NCBI GenBank assembly: GCA_051650965.1
Contig: JBOFRL010000087.1
Span: forward strand, 1-64,000
Length of the DNA stretch: 64,000 nucleotides
Direction of reading: 5' to 3'
Source: Enterovibrio sp051650965
Lineage (GTDB): Bacteria; Pseudomonadota; Gammaproteobacteria; Enterobacterales; Vibrionaceae
Shown piece after piece: positions 17,646-25,938 of the stretch. A model generated the notes under the pieces. It was not told the origin of the DNA, did no database searches, and worked only from the letters and a program-made list of their open reading frames with translations. Numbering within the stretch: position 1 is the first letter of the stretch; each line of letters begins with the position of its first letter. The translations under genes and the position numbers were made by a program.

Positions 17646-18188
17646 ATGTCGCACGTTCCATTTTTTGTGTGCGTGACGCTTTTGGTGGCGCTGGCGCAGT
17701 TGCCGGCGCTGCACGCGTGGCTTGCTTGGGATAAGGCTTTGATTTTAGATGGTGAGTGGTGGCGGCTGCTCAGCGGAAATCTCACTCACACCAATCTTAC
17801 GCACGCGTTGCTCAATTTGGCAGCGCTGGCCTTGCTGCTGATCCTTTTCCCGCAAAAAAGTAGCTACCGCGCAATCACATCTTTGTTTTTATTGCTGATG
17901 TTGTCGATTGGCGGCGCAACGTTGGCAACTGGGCTTGCGTGGTACGCGGGGCTTTCGGGCGTGCTGCATGGCTTTTTTGTGTGGGGTGCGCTGCGCGCTT
18001 TTTGGCAACGCAAGCCTTTGCTGGGGCTTTCTTTGCTTGGGCTGCTTTGTAAATTATTTTTTGAATATCAGCAAGATCATAGCTATGTCACCGAGCTTAT
18101 CGCCGCGAAAATTGCCTATCAGACCCACTGGCTGGGCGCGGCTTTTGGATTAGCGCTTTTTGCCCTGAGTAAGTTTTTACCGCGCTAA
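17646..18188 (+). CDS. rrtA: Rhombosortase (rhomboid-family protease for GlyGly-CTERM proteins)
   Basis: A 180-residue protein with about six membrane helices. The serine-protease motif GLSGVLHGFFVWG (Ser near residue 104) and the distal HWLGAAFG (His) form the rhomboid dyad. The GLSG-x-LHG pattern is typical of rhombosortases rather than GlpG. These enzymes cleave proteins carrying a C-terminal GlyGly-CTERM tail during type II secretion to the cell surface. WWRLLSGNLTHTNLTHALLN is the rhomboid L1/TM2 region. It starts 3 bases after yfbR. No clear GlyGly-CTERM substrate lies in the window. Confidence 0.82.
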   Translation: MSHVPFFVCVTLLVALAQLPALHAWLAWDKALILDGEWWRLLSGNLTHTNLTHALLNLAALALLLILFPQKSSYRAITSLFLLLMLSIGGATLATGLAWYAGLSGVLHGFFVWGALRAFWQRKPLLGLSLLGLLCKLFFEYQQDHSYVTELIAAKIAYQTHWLGAAFGLALFALSKFLPR

Positions 18189-18331
18189 CGCATTTTTATC
18201 TACAAAAATGGCTTGCGCTGGCGAGGTCCTTGGTGCGCTCGCTCGTGCGATTTTTGTGATCTTGTTCTATTTTCTGCAAGACAAGCCCCGCAATTTTCGC
18301 CATACTGCACAGGTTTTTTTATGAGGTCGTT

Positions 18332-18979
18332 ATGAGTGAAATTTCAATTTTAGTGACATTGGTTGGCGTGCATTTGATTGGCCTAATGAGCCCTGGCCCC
18401 GATGTCGCGCTGGTGATGCAAAGCGCGAGCCGTTACGGGCGTAAGACGGGCGTTTTGATCGCTGCAGGTTTGACTTGCGGGATCTTCCTCCATCTTGCTT
18501 TTACGCTGTCAGGAATTAGCTTACTTATTCAAAAACAGCCGCTTATCTTTGCCGTGCTGCAGCTAATTGGCGGAAGTTATCTCTTTTATCTTGGCATTGG
18601 CGCGCTAAAAGCGACCATCGCGAATTGGAAATTGCCGCCGCAGCTGGCAACAAATGCCGGCGCGCAGCTTGAGAGTAAACGCCAAGCGTTTTCCAAAGGG
18701 TTTATGACCAACATCTTAAATCCTAAAGCGTTTGTCTTTTTCATCAGCTTGCTATCGAGTTTTATCCCTGTGGGCATGTCGGTGCTCGGCAAAGTGAGCG
18801 TGGTTGTCTTGGTTGGCGGCGTGTCGTTTCTCTGGTTTGCCTCTTTGGCGTGGCTGCTAACGACCAGCGCGATGCAAAAGCGGCTGGTTGGCCTAACGCG
18901 TTATATTGACGCGACTTGCGGCGTTGTTTTTGTGCTGGCTGGCGCGACTATCATTTTGCAAGCACTCTCTCACATGTAG
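18332..18979 (+). CDS. LysE/RhtB-family amino acid exporter
   Basis: A 215-residue inner-membrane protein with about six helices. GLMSPGPDVALVMQSASRYG (residues about 17-36) is the family signature near the N-terminus, and MTNILNPKAFVFFISLLSSF is the second conserved block. Members export amino acids such as threonine, homoserine, lysine or leucine; the substrate cannot be assigned. The ATG follows GAGG at 18323-18326. It stands alone, downstream of the rhombosortase and facing the minus-strand orphan family. Confidence 0.88.
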   Translation: MSEISILVTLVGVHLIGLMSPGPDVALVMQSASRYGRKTGVLIAAGLTCGIFLHLAFTLSGISLLIQKQPLIFAVLQLIGGSYLFYLGIGALKATIANWKLPPQLATNAGAQLESKRQAFSKGFMTNILNPKAFVFFISLLSSFIPVGMSVLGKVSVVVLVGGVSFLWFASLAWLLTTSAMQKRLVGLTRYIDATCGVVFVLAGATIILQALSHM

Positions 18980-19016
18980 CAGGAAGCTGCGAAACTAAAG
19001 CGTTGCGAGCTGTTGT

Positions 19017-19045
19017 GCTGCCGATAGCGGATCTGCATCGGCAGC
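19017..19045. terminator. Hairpin between the LysE-type gene and orphan copy 1
   Basis: GCTGCCGAT (19017-19025) and ATCGGCAGC (19037-19045) are perfect inverted arms. On the plus strand CGTGTTTTA follows, so this is a weak terminator for the LysE-type gene. It could also serve the converging orphan gene. A similar hairpin (21888-21907) lies after copy 3. Confidence 0.5.
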
Positions 19046-19076
19046 GTGTTTTATGCTTGTAAGTTAAAGATCGCTA

Positions 19077-20231
19077 TTATTCCTGTTCGGGCAGCTCCGG
19101 CGGCTCATTCAATTTGGCAAATCCGAGTACTTCACCACCCTCACTTATAACAACAAACGTTTCTTGATTAAGGTGCAAAAGGGTTACACCGTTTGTAAAC
19201 ATTTGTGGGAGTGAGTGTGTGTCTCCTGGTAGTGGATTTAAGGGGCCATTTATGTCGCCGTATACATTTTCGTTGGTGAAAGTGACCCGCTCTCTGTTTA
19301 GTGCAAGGACGCCACCATCTTCACCATAGCTACGGGGTTGTCTGAAATCGGCGTAGAGAGGTGAAGCTGCAACTTCTGGTACGAGATTAGAAATCTTTAG
19401 AGTAGTTTTGTTATCGGGTGGAACAGGCGTTGTGCCTTGGTAATAGCAGAGCGTCCACTGCTGTTTGAGCTTGGTACAGTTCCCTGTGTGGTCATCGGGA
19501 TTAAAGTGGTAATCTCCATTTTGAATAGTGCGTAATAGCCGCTCTTTTATTTCTCTATCATGTGGCGACTCTGCTGCTTGCCCTGCTGCTGGCGGCCCTC
19601 CCAAAGCTCCTGTCTCTTGCTGCGGCGCTTCAGTTGTAACAGGGCGGCGGAATACCACTTTCTTGCCGCCATATTCAGCTTCAAGCTTGTGCTCACTTGG
19701 CGTGGTTGTGATTGTTGTGTCAGTATCGGTTAACGCCGTTATGGCATTTAACACATAGCGATAGGTAGCGGCCGTGCTTTCAGTTTCTAACCTTTCACGA
19801 TCAGCAGCGCTCATAGGGCCAATCGCAAGACGATCGTCTTTAGCAAATCCATTGAGCTGGTATGTTTGTGGGTGCTCTTCTCTTTTGGGGGTGACGGTAA
19901 ACTCTGCAGTAAGCGCCTCGGCTCCTACTGGAAGCGGCCGCAGATCGGGTTGGTAGGCTCGCGCCGTAAAATTGATGGCGTCTGTATTTTCAGGGGTCAC
20001 TTGTAACGGCGGCATTCTTCGTTGTAGGCGCAGTGAGATGCTTGCAACATTTTGTTGCTGGGGCGAGGTCTCCATCTCCCAATCGCCAAGTAGTGAAGGA
20101 TTAACTCCGGCAGCATTACGCACGCCAGTGATGTTTAGTGGGCCTTGCTGCGGAGGTGGCGGCGGGCCTCCGCCAGCGGCTCCTTGAGCCTGTGCTACGC
20201 CGTTTGTGCCTGTGATGGGGGCTGGTTGCAT
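19077..20231 (-). CDS. Orphan tandem family, copy 1 (unknown function)
   Basis: I do not recognise this 384-residue protein. It opens with a Gly/Pro/Ala-rich tail (MQPAPITGTNGVAQAQGAAG) without a signal peptide. It then shows an N-terminal module (NITGVRNAAGVNPSLLGDWE to about residue 190) and a C-terminal module (about 225-384) holding WTLCYYQGTTPVP, LYADFRQ, PLPGDTHSLPQMFTNGVTLL and VVISEGGEVLGFAKL. Both modules recur in copy 2, and the second in the broken copy 3, with the same order and spacing. No membrane segment or enzyme motif is seen. The three copies lie head to tail on the minus strand with near-identical upstream DNA, so they arose by tandem duplication. Cytoplasmic or exported location is unknown. 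Confidence 0.8.
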   Translation of the reverse strand: MQPAPITGTNGVAQAQGAAGGGPPPPPQQGPLNITGVRNAAGVNPSLLGDWEMETSPQQQNVASISLRLQRRMPPLQVTPENTDAINFTARAYQPDLRPLPVGAEALTAEFTVTPKREEHPQTYQLNGFAKDDRLAIGPMSAADRERLETESTAATYRYVLNAITALTDTDTTITTTPSEHKLEAEYGGKKVVFRRPVTTEAPQQETGALGGPPAAGQAAESPHDREIKERLLRTIQNGDYHFNPDDHTGNCTKLKQQWTLCYYQGTTPVPPDNKTTLKISNLVPEVAASPLYADFRQPRSYGEDGGVLALNRERVTFTNENVYGDINGPLNPLPGDTHSLPQMFTNGVTLLHLNQETFVVISEGGEVLGFAKLNEPPELPEQE

Positions 20232-20315
20232 GATAAATGACTCATGGCAAAGTTTGGTTGAGATAAAATCCTAACAAAAACAAAAAAATAACTGTCATGA
20301 AATGAGATGATTTTA
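20232..20315 (-). repeat. Conserved upstream element, copy 1
   Basis: The bases just upstream of copy 1 are almost identical to those upstream of copy 2 and in part to copy 3: a shared core containing AGGATTTTAT after a T-rich stretch, and TGACA about 18-19 bases before TAGGAT on the minus strand. This is a plausible promoter (ATGACA/TGACAA - 18 or 19 - TAGGAT). The rest of the 307-base gap to 20538 holds further diverged duplicate sequence and no gene. Confidence 0.6.
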
Positions 20316-20538
20316 TAATGGCATTGCTTGGCTTTTGCGTACTGCTGTAAGTTAGCAATAAAGAGAGACTGAATTGACTGGTGGCTCACCATTTTGCAAG
20401 CATTCTTTTGCATGCAGAAGATGGAAGATGTGAAACTGACGTTTTGCGCTCTCTTGTGCTGCTGATAGAGCAAGCGCATCTGTGTCGGTCATGCATGGCT
20501 CGCTGGCTTTTTTGCTTTATGGTGCGCTACTGGATGCG

Positions 20539-21642
20539 TTAGTCTAAGTCGGCTAATCCCAGTATTTCACCTTTATTTGTACGGATGATAAATGTCTTGT
20601 TATCAAGATGCAAAATAGTTACTCCTTGCTCCAACATTTCTGGGAAAGACTGGCTATCTCCGGGAAGGACTTGCAAGGGACGGGCACTTTTACTAATTTC
20701 CCCATCTGGGGTGAGAGTGAGTCTGTTTTCAATTAATGTAAGCAGACCATCTTCTCCATCAAGGCCATTTTGCCAGAAATCGGCGTACAGTGAAGAAGTT
20801 GTATTTCCTGGAAGTTGATACTCAATGTTTACTTTGGTTGGCATATTGGCTGGCACTGGCGTTGTGCCTTGATAGTAGCAGAGTGTCCAGTTTTGTTCGA
20901 TTTTTGTTGTGTTGCCAGCGGCATCCGCTGGGTCAAAACAGTATTGTGAATTTTGGATTATTTCTAATAGCCGCTGTTTTATCGCATTATTGTGCTGTGA
21001 CTCCGCAGCTGCTTGCTCTGCTTCCGACGTGAAAAACCGTGGCTCTGGCCGCAACTCAGGTGCAAGAGTGCGACGGAATTTAACTTCGTTTAATAATTGC
21101 TTTGCTGTAAGCGTTTGTTGTTCATGGGTTTCAATGGTCACGTTAGCATTTGTTAGCACCTCCATTGCGTTTAGAGTGGTTTGATAAACAATTTCGCTGC
21201 TGCACTGCTCTAATCTTTGACGATCGCCTTCACTAATAGGCTTTAAAGCAATGTGATTGTCGTCGGCAAAGCCATCAAGGTGATAATTTTGCGGCTCGGC
21301 ATCTTCTTGTTGTGGTAAAGCTTCTACAGTGAAATCTGCGATGATAGCCTCGGCGCCCACCCGAAGTGACTGCAAGGAGGGTGTAGCATGAAGAGTTTGT
21401 TGGTTTTCTGCTGTGATCTCCATGGCAGGTATTCGCCTTTGCAGGCACAGGGTAATGTTTGCTTGCGCTTGGACTTGAGCTGAGGTTTCTATAGTCCAAT
21501 CGCCAAGCATTTCGGGATTGACCCCAGGAGCGTTATGAACGGCAGTGATGTTTAATTCTGTGGCTTGCGGCGGCTGGCCTCCGCCAGCTGCTCCTTGAGC
21601 CTGTGCTGCGCCGTTTGCGCCTGTGATGGGGGCTGGTTGCAT
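20539..21642 (-). CDS. Orphan tandem family, copy 2 (unknown function)
   Basis: A 367-residue paralogue of copy 1. It shares the opening MQPAPITGANGAAQAQGAAG and the block NITAVHNAPGVNPEMLGDW. Later shared blocks are QNWTLCYYQGTTPVP, SLYADFWQNGLDGEDGLL, QVLPGDSQSFPEMLEQGVTI and FIIRTNKGEILGLADLD. By eye the two proteins are well under two-thirds identical, with fixed Trp, Cys, Tyr and Gly positions in the C-terminal module. It differs from copy 1 by the loss of the Pro run and of the acidic C-terminal tail. No signal peptide, membrane helix or known domain is visible. Function is unknown. Confidence 0.8.
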   Translation of the reverse strand: MQPAPITGANGAAQAQGAAGGGQPPQATELNITAVHNAPGVNPEMLGDWTIETSAQVQAQANITLCLQRRIPAMEITAENQQTLHATPSLQSLRVGAEAIIADFTVEALPQQEDAEPQNYHLDGFADDNHIALKPISEGDRQRLEQCSSEIVYQTTLNAMEVLTNANVTIETHEQQTLTAKQLLNEVKFRRTLAPELRPEPRFFTSEAEQAAAESQHNNAIKQRLLEIIQNSQYCFDPADAAGNTTKIEQNWTLCYYQGTTPVPANMPTKVNIEYQLPGNTTSSLYADFWQNGLDGEDGLLTLIENRLTLTPDGEISKSARPLQVLPGDSQSFPEMLEQGVTILHLDNKTFIIRTNKGEILGLADLD

Positions 21643-21728
21643 AATGAATGACTCATGGCAAAGTTTGGTTGAGATAAAATCCTAACAAAAACAAAAAGAT
21701 AGTTGTCATGAAAAGAGGTGATTTTATC
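21643..21728 (-). repeat. Conserved upstream element, copy 2
   Basis: Same element as upstream of copy 1: over the first ~65 bases only a handful of positions differ, although the proteins have diverged much further. It includes the minus-strand ATGACA, the T-rich spacer and TAGGAT. The remainder of the 311-base gap to 21953 holds duplicate sequence and the hairpin at 21888-21907. Confidence 0.6.
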
Positions 21729-21887
21729 GCGACATCGCTTGGCTTTTTGCGCGCAGTAAACTGGCAATAAGAGAGTGGCTGAATTGATTACAGCGCTGAA
21801 TTTGTGCCTGTTTGGTTGGCGATTCCATCATTATCTGAATTTGTTGCAGGTGAGGTCTCGGGACTGAAGTTTTGCTGTCTGCTGCTG

Positions 21888-21907
21888 CTGCCGACAGCGC
21901 ATCGGCA
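21888..21907. other. Hairpin after orphan copy 3
   Basis: CTGCCGA and TCGGCAG are inverted arms around CAGCGCA-type loop bases. It closely resembles the hairpin after copy 1 and marks the repeated unit boundary. Confidence 0.45.
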
Positions 21908-21953
21908 GCGTGCGAAACAATGCTTTTCTTTGCTTTGAAATTAAAGGTTGCAG

Positions 21954-22830
21954 CTATTCCAATTGAGCAAATCCTAAAATGTGACCGTTGCTAGTACGGA
22001 CAACCAAAATTTCGTCATTGAGGTGCAAAATTTCTACACCATTCTCAAACAGTTGTGGGAGAGAATGTTCATCTCCGGGAAGCGGCTGTAAGTTGTGCTC
22101 GCCCCTGTTTGTGCAATAGAAGTTAAAAGTGCTTCTAACCTTTGTAAGTATTCCTATTTCGCCATCAGAGCCATTTTGCCAAAAACTGGTACGTAAGCCG
22201 AAATGGGGTAAACGAGAACGGGTAGTTGTGAAACTTACTTTGGTCTCCATATCCTTTGGAGTGGGAGTCGTGCCATGGTAATAGCAGAGCGTCCAATTTT
22301 TTAAGAGTTTTGCAGTAACAACAGCGTAATCCTCGGCATCAAAACTGTATTGTGAATGCTGAATAATATCTAATAGTTCCCTTTTTTTAGCATCATTACT
22401 AGATAATGGAAGTTGCGCCGTTGCTCCACTTACTTGCGTAGCTCCAGCATCTTCCGCAGCTCCAGCATCTTCCGCAGCTCCAGCATCTTCCGCAGCTCCA
22501 GCATCTTCCGCAGCTCCAGCATCTTCCGCAGCTCCAGCATCTTCCGCAGCTCCAGTTTCTTGCGCAGCTCCAGTTTCTTGCGCAGCAGCCTCTGCTCGGT
22601 GAGCTGCACCTTTGGGATGAAGCTTTTAACTTGGCTGCTGTAAGACTTTCGTGTTTCTTTTTAGGTAAAGGCATAGTAGGTGTAGTAGCTGTTTCTGGAG
22701 CTTCTCCTCCAGCATTATGCACGCGAGTGACATTCAATCCTACTTGCGCCGAATTGTCTGGCTGACCACCGCCGGTAGCTCCTTGGGTTTGCGCCGTGCC
22801 GTTTGCGTTAGGGTTTTGTGCTGGTTGCAT
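21954..22830 (-). pseudogene. Orphan tandem family, copy 3: frameshifted, internally deleted
   Basis: The start (MQPAQNPNANGTAQTQGATG, GLNVTRVHNAGG) and the end (SFWQNGSDGEIGIL, QPLPGDEHSLPQLFENGVEI, VRTSNGHILGFAQLE) match copies 1 and 2. Two faults separate them. About 120 residues of the N-terminal module are missing between HNAGG and HESLTAAKLK. A frameshift near 22.62 kb then moves the gene one base, so the first frame reads the repeat as GRCWSC and stops at 22399. The correct frame runs from the repeat (AEDAGA units) through NWTLCYYHGTTPTP to 21954 without a stop. The gene is therefore broken unless frameshifting occurs. The 98-residue downstream frame could start at an internal ATG (22250). 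Confidence 0.78.
22441..22584 (-). repeat. 18-bp tandem repeat, eight units, inside orphan copy 3
   Basis: Six perfect units of GCTCCAGCATCTTCCGCA (22441-22548) are followed by two variant units with TTTCTTGCG in place of ATCTTCCG (22549-22584). The unit is a multiple of three, so changes in copy number keep frame. In the ancestral frame it encodes AEDAGA or AQETGA, an acidic linker that sits where copy 1 has a Gly/Ala/Pro-rich linker. Confidence 0.95.
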
Positions 22831-22910
22831 AAGAGCTCGTGTTAAGGATTATTTAAGTAAAATCCTAACAAAAACAAAAAGATACTTGTCGTGAAAAGAG
22901 GTGATTTCAT
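22831..22910 (-). repeat. Conserved upstream element, copy 3 (partial)
   Basis: The core shared with copies 1 and 2 (TAAAATCCTAACAAAAACA on the plus strand, then AAAGATA and GTGAAAAGAGGTGATTT) is kept. The ~20 bases nearest the start differ. So even the broken copy retains the likely promoter. Confidence 0.55.
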
Positions 22911-22986
22911 AGCAGCTTGTCACTCTGCTCTCTTTATATAATAAGCTGGGGTCAGTGAGCTTGTGTGCGCCACTTTTATGGGAAAT

Positions 22987-23024
22987 GAAAGCCAGCGAGC
23001 TCACAGTGCTCGAACTGGCTTTTT
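22987..23024. terminator. Terminator after alaA, probably bidirectional
   Basis: AAAGCCAGCGAGC and GCTCGAACTGGCTTT form a long stem with a small internal bulge, with T-rich sequence on both sides. It ends the minus-strand alaA transcript. Confidence 0.7.
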
Positions 23025-23032
23025 AGTGAAGA

Positions 23033-24268
23033 TCAACTTTGTTGATAGCCGGTTAAAAAGCGGCCAAAGCGGGTGATGGCGAGCTCTAAATCGTCAACGC
23101 GCGGCAGCGTGACAATACGAAAATGGTCCGGCTTGTCCCAGTTAAAACCGGTACCGTGCACCATCAGCACTTTTTCTTGCAGCAAAAAGTCGAGCATCAA
23201 TTTTTCATCATTATGAATGCGATAGCGTTTTAGGTCGATTTTAGGAAACAGATACATCGCGCCTTTAGGCTTAACGCAGCTCACGCCAGGGATTTGATTT
23301 ATAAGCTCAAATGCCTTGTTTCGCTGCTCTAACAGCCGTCCACCTGGCAAAATCAGCTCGTTGATACTCTGATAGCCGCCGAGCGCGGTTTGAATGGAGT
23401 GCTGAGCCGGCACGTTGGCGCACAGGCGCATCGATGCCAGCATGTCTAGCCCCGCGATGTAGCCTTGCGCTGGCTGCTTTGGCCCCGTGAGCACCATCCA
23501 GCCGGCGCGAAAGCCGCACACGCGATAGGACTTTGATAAGCCGCTGAACGTGACGCAAAAAAGATCGGGTGCAAGCGCGGCGATAGAGTGGTGCACCGCG
23601 CTATCGTAAAGAATTTTGTCATAAATTTCATCAGAGTAGATGATGAGGTTGTGCTCACGCGCGATCTGGGCAATTTCTAGCAGCAGCGCTTTGCTGTAAA
23701 CTGCGCCGGTGGGATTGTTTGGGTTGATCAAAACTATCCCTTTGGTTTTGCTGGTGATTTTTGTGCGAATGTCGTCTAGGTCGGGAAACCAATCCGCCTC
23801 TTCATCACAGCGATAATGGACTGGCGAGCCGCCGGAAAGCGACACTGCCGCCGTCCACAACGGATAATCAGGCGCCGGTACAAGCAGCTCATCGCCGCTG
23901 TTAAGCAGCGCCTGCATAGCCATAACGATGAGCTCTGACACGCCATTGCCCAGATAAATGTCGTCAATGCCAAGATCAAGCATGCCGCGCTGCTGATAGT
24001 GCTGCATCACCGCTTTGCGCGCAGAATAAATGCCTTGCGAGTCGCAATAGCCTTGCGCGGTCGGCAAATTGCGGATCATATCGAGCAAAATTTCATCCGG
24101 CGCGTCAAAACCAAACGCGGCCGGATTGCCGATATTGAGTTTCAAAATTTTGTGCCCTTCCTCTTCAAGCTTTTTCGCTTGTTTCATGACGGGGCCGCGA
24201 ATGTCGTAACAGACGTTATCGAGTTTAGATGACATGGCTATTGCTTGCGGGGTGGCTGGGCTGCTCAT
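23033..24268 (-). CDS. alaA: Glutamate-pyruvate (alanine) aminotransferase AlaA
   Basis: A 411-residue PLP-dependent class-I aminotransferase that makes alanine from pyruvate and glutamate. It matches E. coli AlaA/YfbQ over its length: NVCYDIRGPVMKQAKKLEEE, KLNIGNPAAFGFDAPDEIL, NLPTAQGYCDSQGIYSARKA and INPNNPTGAVYSKALL. The PLP lysine is in SGLSKSYRVCGFRAGW. The start has AGGA six bases upstream; an ATG 11 codons further in would give an N-terminus nearer that of E. coli. It is divergent from menF. Confidence 0.95.
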   Translation of the reverse strand: MSSPATPQAIAMSSKLDNVCYDIRGPVMKQAKKLEEEGHKILKLNIGNPAAFGFDAPDEILLDMIRNLPTAQGYCDSQGIYSARKAVMQHYQQRGMLDLGIDDIYLGNGVSELIVMAMQALLNSGDELLVPAPDYPLWTAAVSLSGGSPVHYRCDEEADWFPDLDDIRTKITSKTKGIVLINPNNPTGAVYSKALLLEIAQIAREHNLIIYSDEIYDKILYDSAVHHSIAALAPDLFCVTFSGLSKSYRVCGFRAGWMVLTGPKQPAQGYIAGLDMLASMRLCANVPAQHSIQTALGGYQSINELILPGGRLLEQRNKAFELINQIPGVSCVKPKGAMYLFPKIDLKRYRIHNDEKLMLDFLLQEKVLMVHGTGFNWDKPDHFRIVTLPRVDDLELAITRFGRFLTGYQQS

Positions 24269-24550
24269 AACGGTCCTAGTTTTATAAGGAGAAAAGGATA
24301 AAGTACACTAAGCGGCGCTGTGTGATAACCCTTTGTTTGCAATAAGTAGCAAATTGCTCACAGAGGAAATTCGTCAACTTTTGTCGCCTTTGGGCGCTGT
24401 CGCAAAGATTATTTTTTGTTTGACGATAAATCGGTATTGCTAGAGCGTTTTTTCGGTGACAATATCGCACGGCGCACAGATGTGCGTATCATTATCATCC
24501 TTTATGGCTATGTGAAAAATAGCCGAAGCTTGCTGTCACTCAGAGTCGTT

Positions 24551-25885
24551 ATGCTACCAAACTTTAGTCAACTGATTGATTTATTAAAAAATGATCTTAA
24601 GGCGTCGCGCAATATTCCTAACCATTGGCAAGCGCAATTTTGTTGGGATGAGCCTTTTGATCCCCTAACTTGGCTTGACGCGCAGCCTTTGTATCCGAAA
24701 TGTTTTTGGCAGTCACGCAGTGGCGCTAAAACCGTGCTCGCGTTAGGTGCTGTGGCGACTTTTGATTGCGCGCAGCAGGCGCTGCAAGGTCTGCAGGGTA
24801 CGCAAAGAGTGTGGGGCGGCCGCCCGTTTGCGCAAAAGCAAGTGCCGAGCGCCGCCGCGTCGGATTTTTTTTTCTTACCGCTGCTTGAAGTTATTTGCGA
24901 TGGCGGGCAGTGGCTGTTGCAACTCAATTTGCAGACAGAGCTTGCCGACGTGCAAGCCGTGCTTGACGCGCTCAATTTTGCGCCGCCAGCGCTTGCCTCG
25001 CTCGATTGCGAGCAAACTGGGCTTTCGCACACGCCCAATGAAACGCTCTGGAGTGAGATGGTCAACGGGGCTTTGCAAAAGATGGCGTTATCGTCCGCTA
25101 CACTGGCCACTAATCGCGAGGCAAAGCCAAACAGTGCGCTGCAAAAAGTGGTATTAGCGCGCAAAACTACCGCCTCGTTTTCCAATAAAATCAACCCGTT
25201 TTCCTTGCTGGCGGCCAGTCAAAAAATCAATTTGCACCATTTTCATTTTTTACTCGCTAAAAATGCGGATTCGGTGTTTGTCGGCTCGACGCCTGAGCGC
25301 CTGTTTGCGCGTGACGGCAGCGCGCTGTTTACTGAGGCGCTCGCGGGGACGTGCGCGCGTGGTAAAGATCCGCAGCAAGATGAACAGCTTGCGCAGTGGC
25401 TGCAGCGAGATAGAAAAAATAGCTATGAAAATCAGATTGTTGTAAATGACATTGTGGCGCGTTTATCCGGCAAAGTGCTGCTTTCGGTCGCACCCGCGCA
25501 GATCATTAAATTGGCGCATGTGCAGCATCTTAAATGCGCGATGAGCGGCGTGATCTTAGATAGCGCGGAGATCAACGACAGCCGCCTGCTCGATTTGCTG
25601 CAGCCAACCGCCGCCGTGGCGGGCTTGCCGCGCGCCGCCGCTTTTGAACATATTATGGAAAACGAGCCGTTTGACCGCGGCTGGTATAGCGGCTCCGTCG
25701 GGTTTATGCGGCCGGAGCGCAGCGAGTTTTGCGTCGCTATCCGCAGCGCGCTGGTTGAAGGCGATGTGGTGCATTTTTTTGCGGGCGCGGGAATCGTGCC
25801 AGGCTCCATCGCGAGCGCCGAATGGCAAGAGCTGGATAAAAAATTAGCCACGTTGCTCGCGCTGCTTGAGCCGGCGCAATGTTGA
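24551..25885 (+). CDS. menF: Isochorismate synthase MenF
   Basis: A 444-residue chorismate-binding enzyme that converts chorismate to isochorismate, the first step of menaquinone synthesis. The catalytic half carries LQKVVLARKTTASF, GSTPERLFARDG, EALAGTCARGKDPQQDEQ, NEPFDRGWYSGSVGF and HFFAGAGIVPGS. These are the Mg and substrate residues of the family. The ATG at 24551 gives the usual length; an open extension to 24416 has no family match. It heads menFDHBCE in the same order as E. coli, 53 bases before menD. Confidence 0.93.
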   Translation: MLPNFSQLIDLLKNDLKASRNIPNHWQAQFCWDEPFDPLTWLDAQPLYPKCFWQSRSGAKTVLALGAVATFDCAQQALQGLQGTQRVWGGRPFAQKQVPSAAASDFFFLPLLEVICDGGQWLLQLNLQTELADVQAVLDALNFAPPALASLDCEQTGLSHTPNETLWSEMVNGALQKMALSSATLATNREAKPNSALQKVVLARKTTASFSNKINPFSLLAASQKINLHHFHFLLAKNADSVFVGSTPERLFARDGSALFTEALAGTCARGKDPQQDEQLAQWLQRDRKNSYENQIVVNDIVARLSGKVLLSVAPAQIIKLAHVQHLKCAMSGVILDSAEINDSRLLDLLQPTAAVAGLPRAAAFEHIMENEPFDRGWYSGSVGFMRPERSEFCVAIRSALVEGDVVHFFAGAGIVPGSIASAEWQELDKKLATLLALLEPAQC

Positions 25886-25938
25886 AGCACAAAATGCGAC
25901 ATATCATTGTCTGATAAGAAATTTTACTACGAACGGCT

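Noticed and set aside
20195..20479. Conserved 94-residue minus-strand frame upstream of orphan copy 1, similar to one at 21552-21767
   Set aside because: The similarity follows from conserved upstream DNA, and the frame overlaps the true start codon out of frame. No ribosome-binding site supports it.
22441..22584. Possible CRISPR array
   Set aside because: The units are 18 bases, directly abutting with no spacers, and lie in a coding frame. This is a coding tandem repeat.
22399..22610. Cys/Trp-rich protein with repeated GRCWSC
   Set aside because: It is the out-of-frame reading of the repeat after the frameshift. The other frame continues the family homology.
22413..22643. Plus-strand Ser/Arg-rich repeat protein
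   Set aside because: It is the antisense reading of the same repeat, without support on the plus strand.
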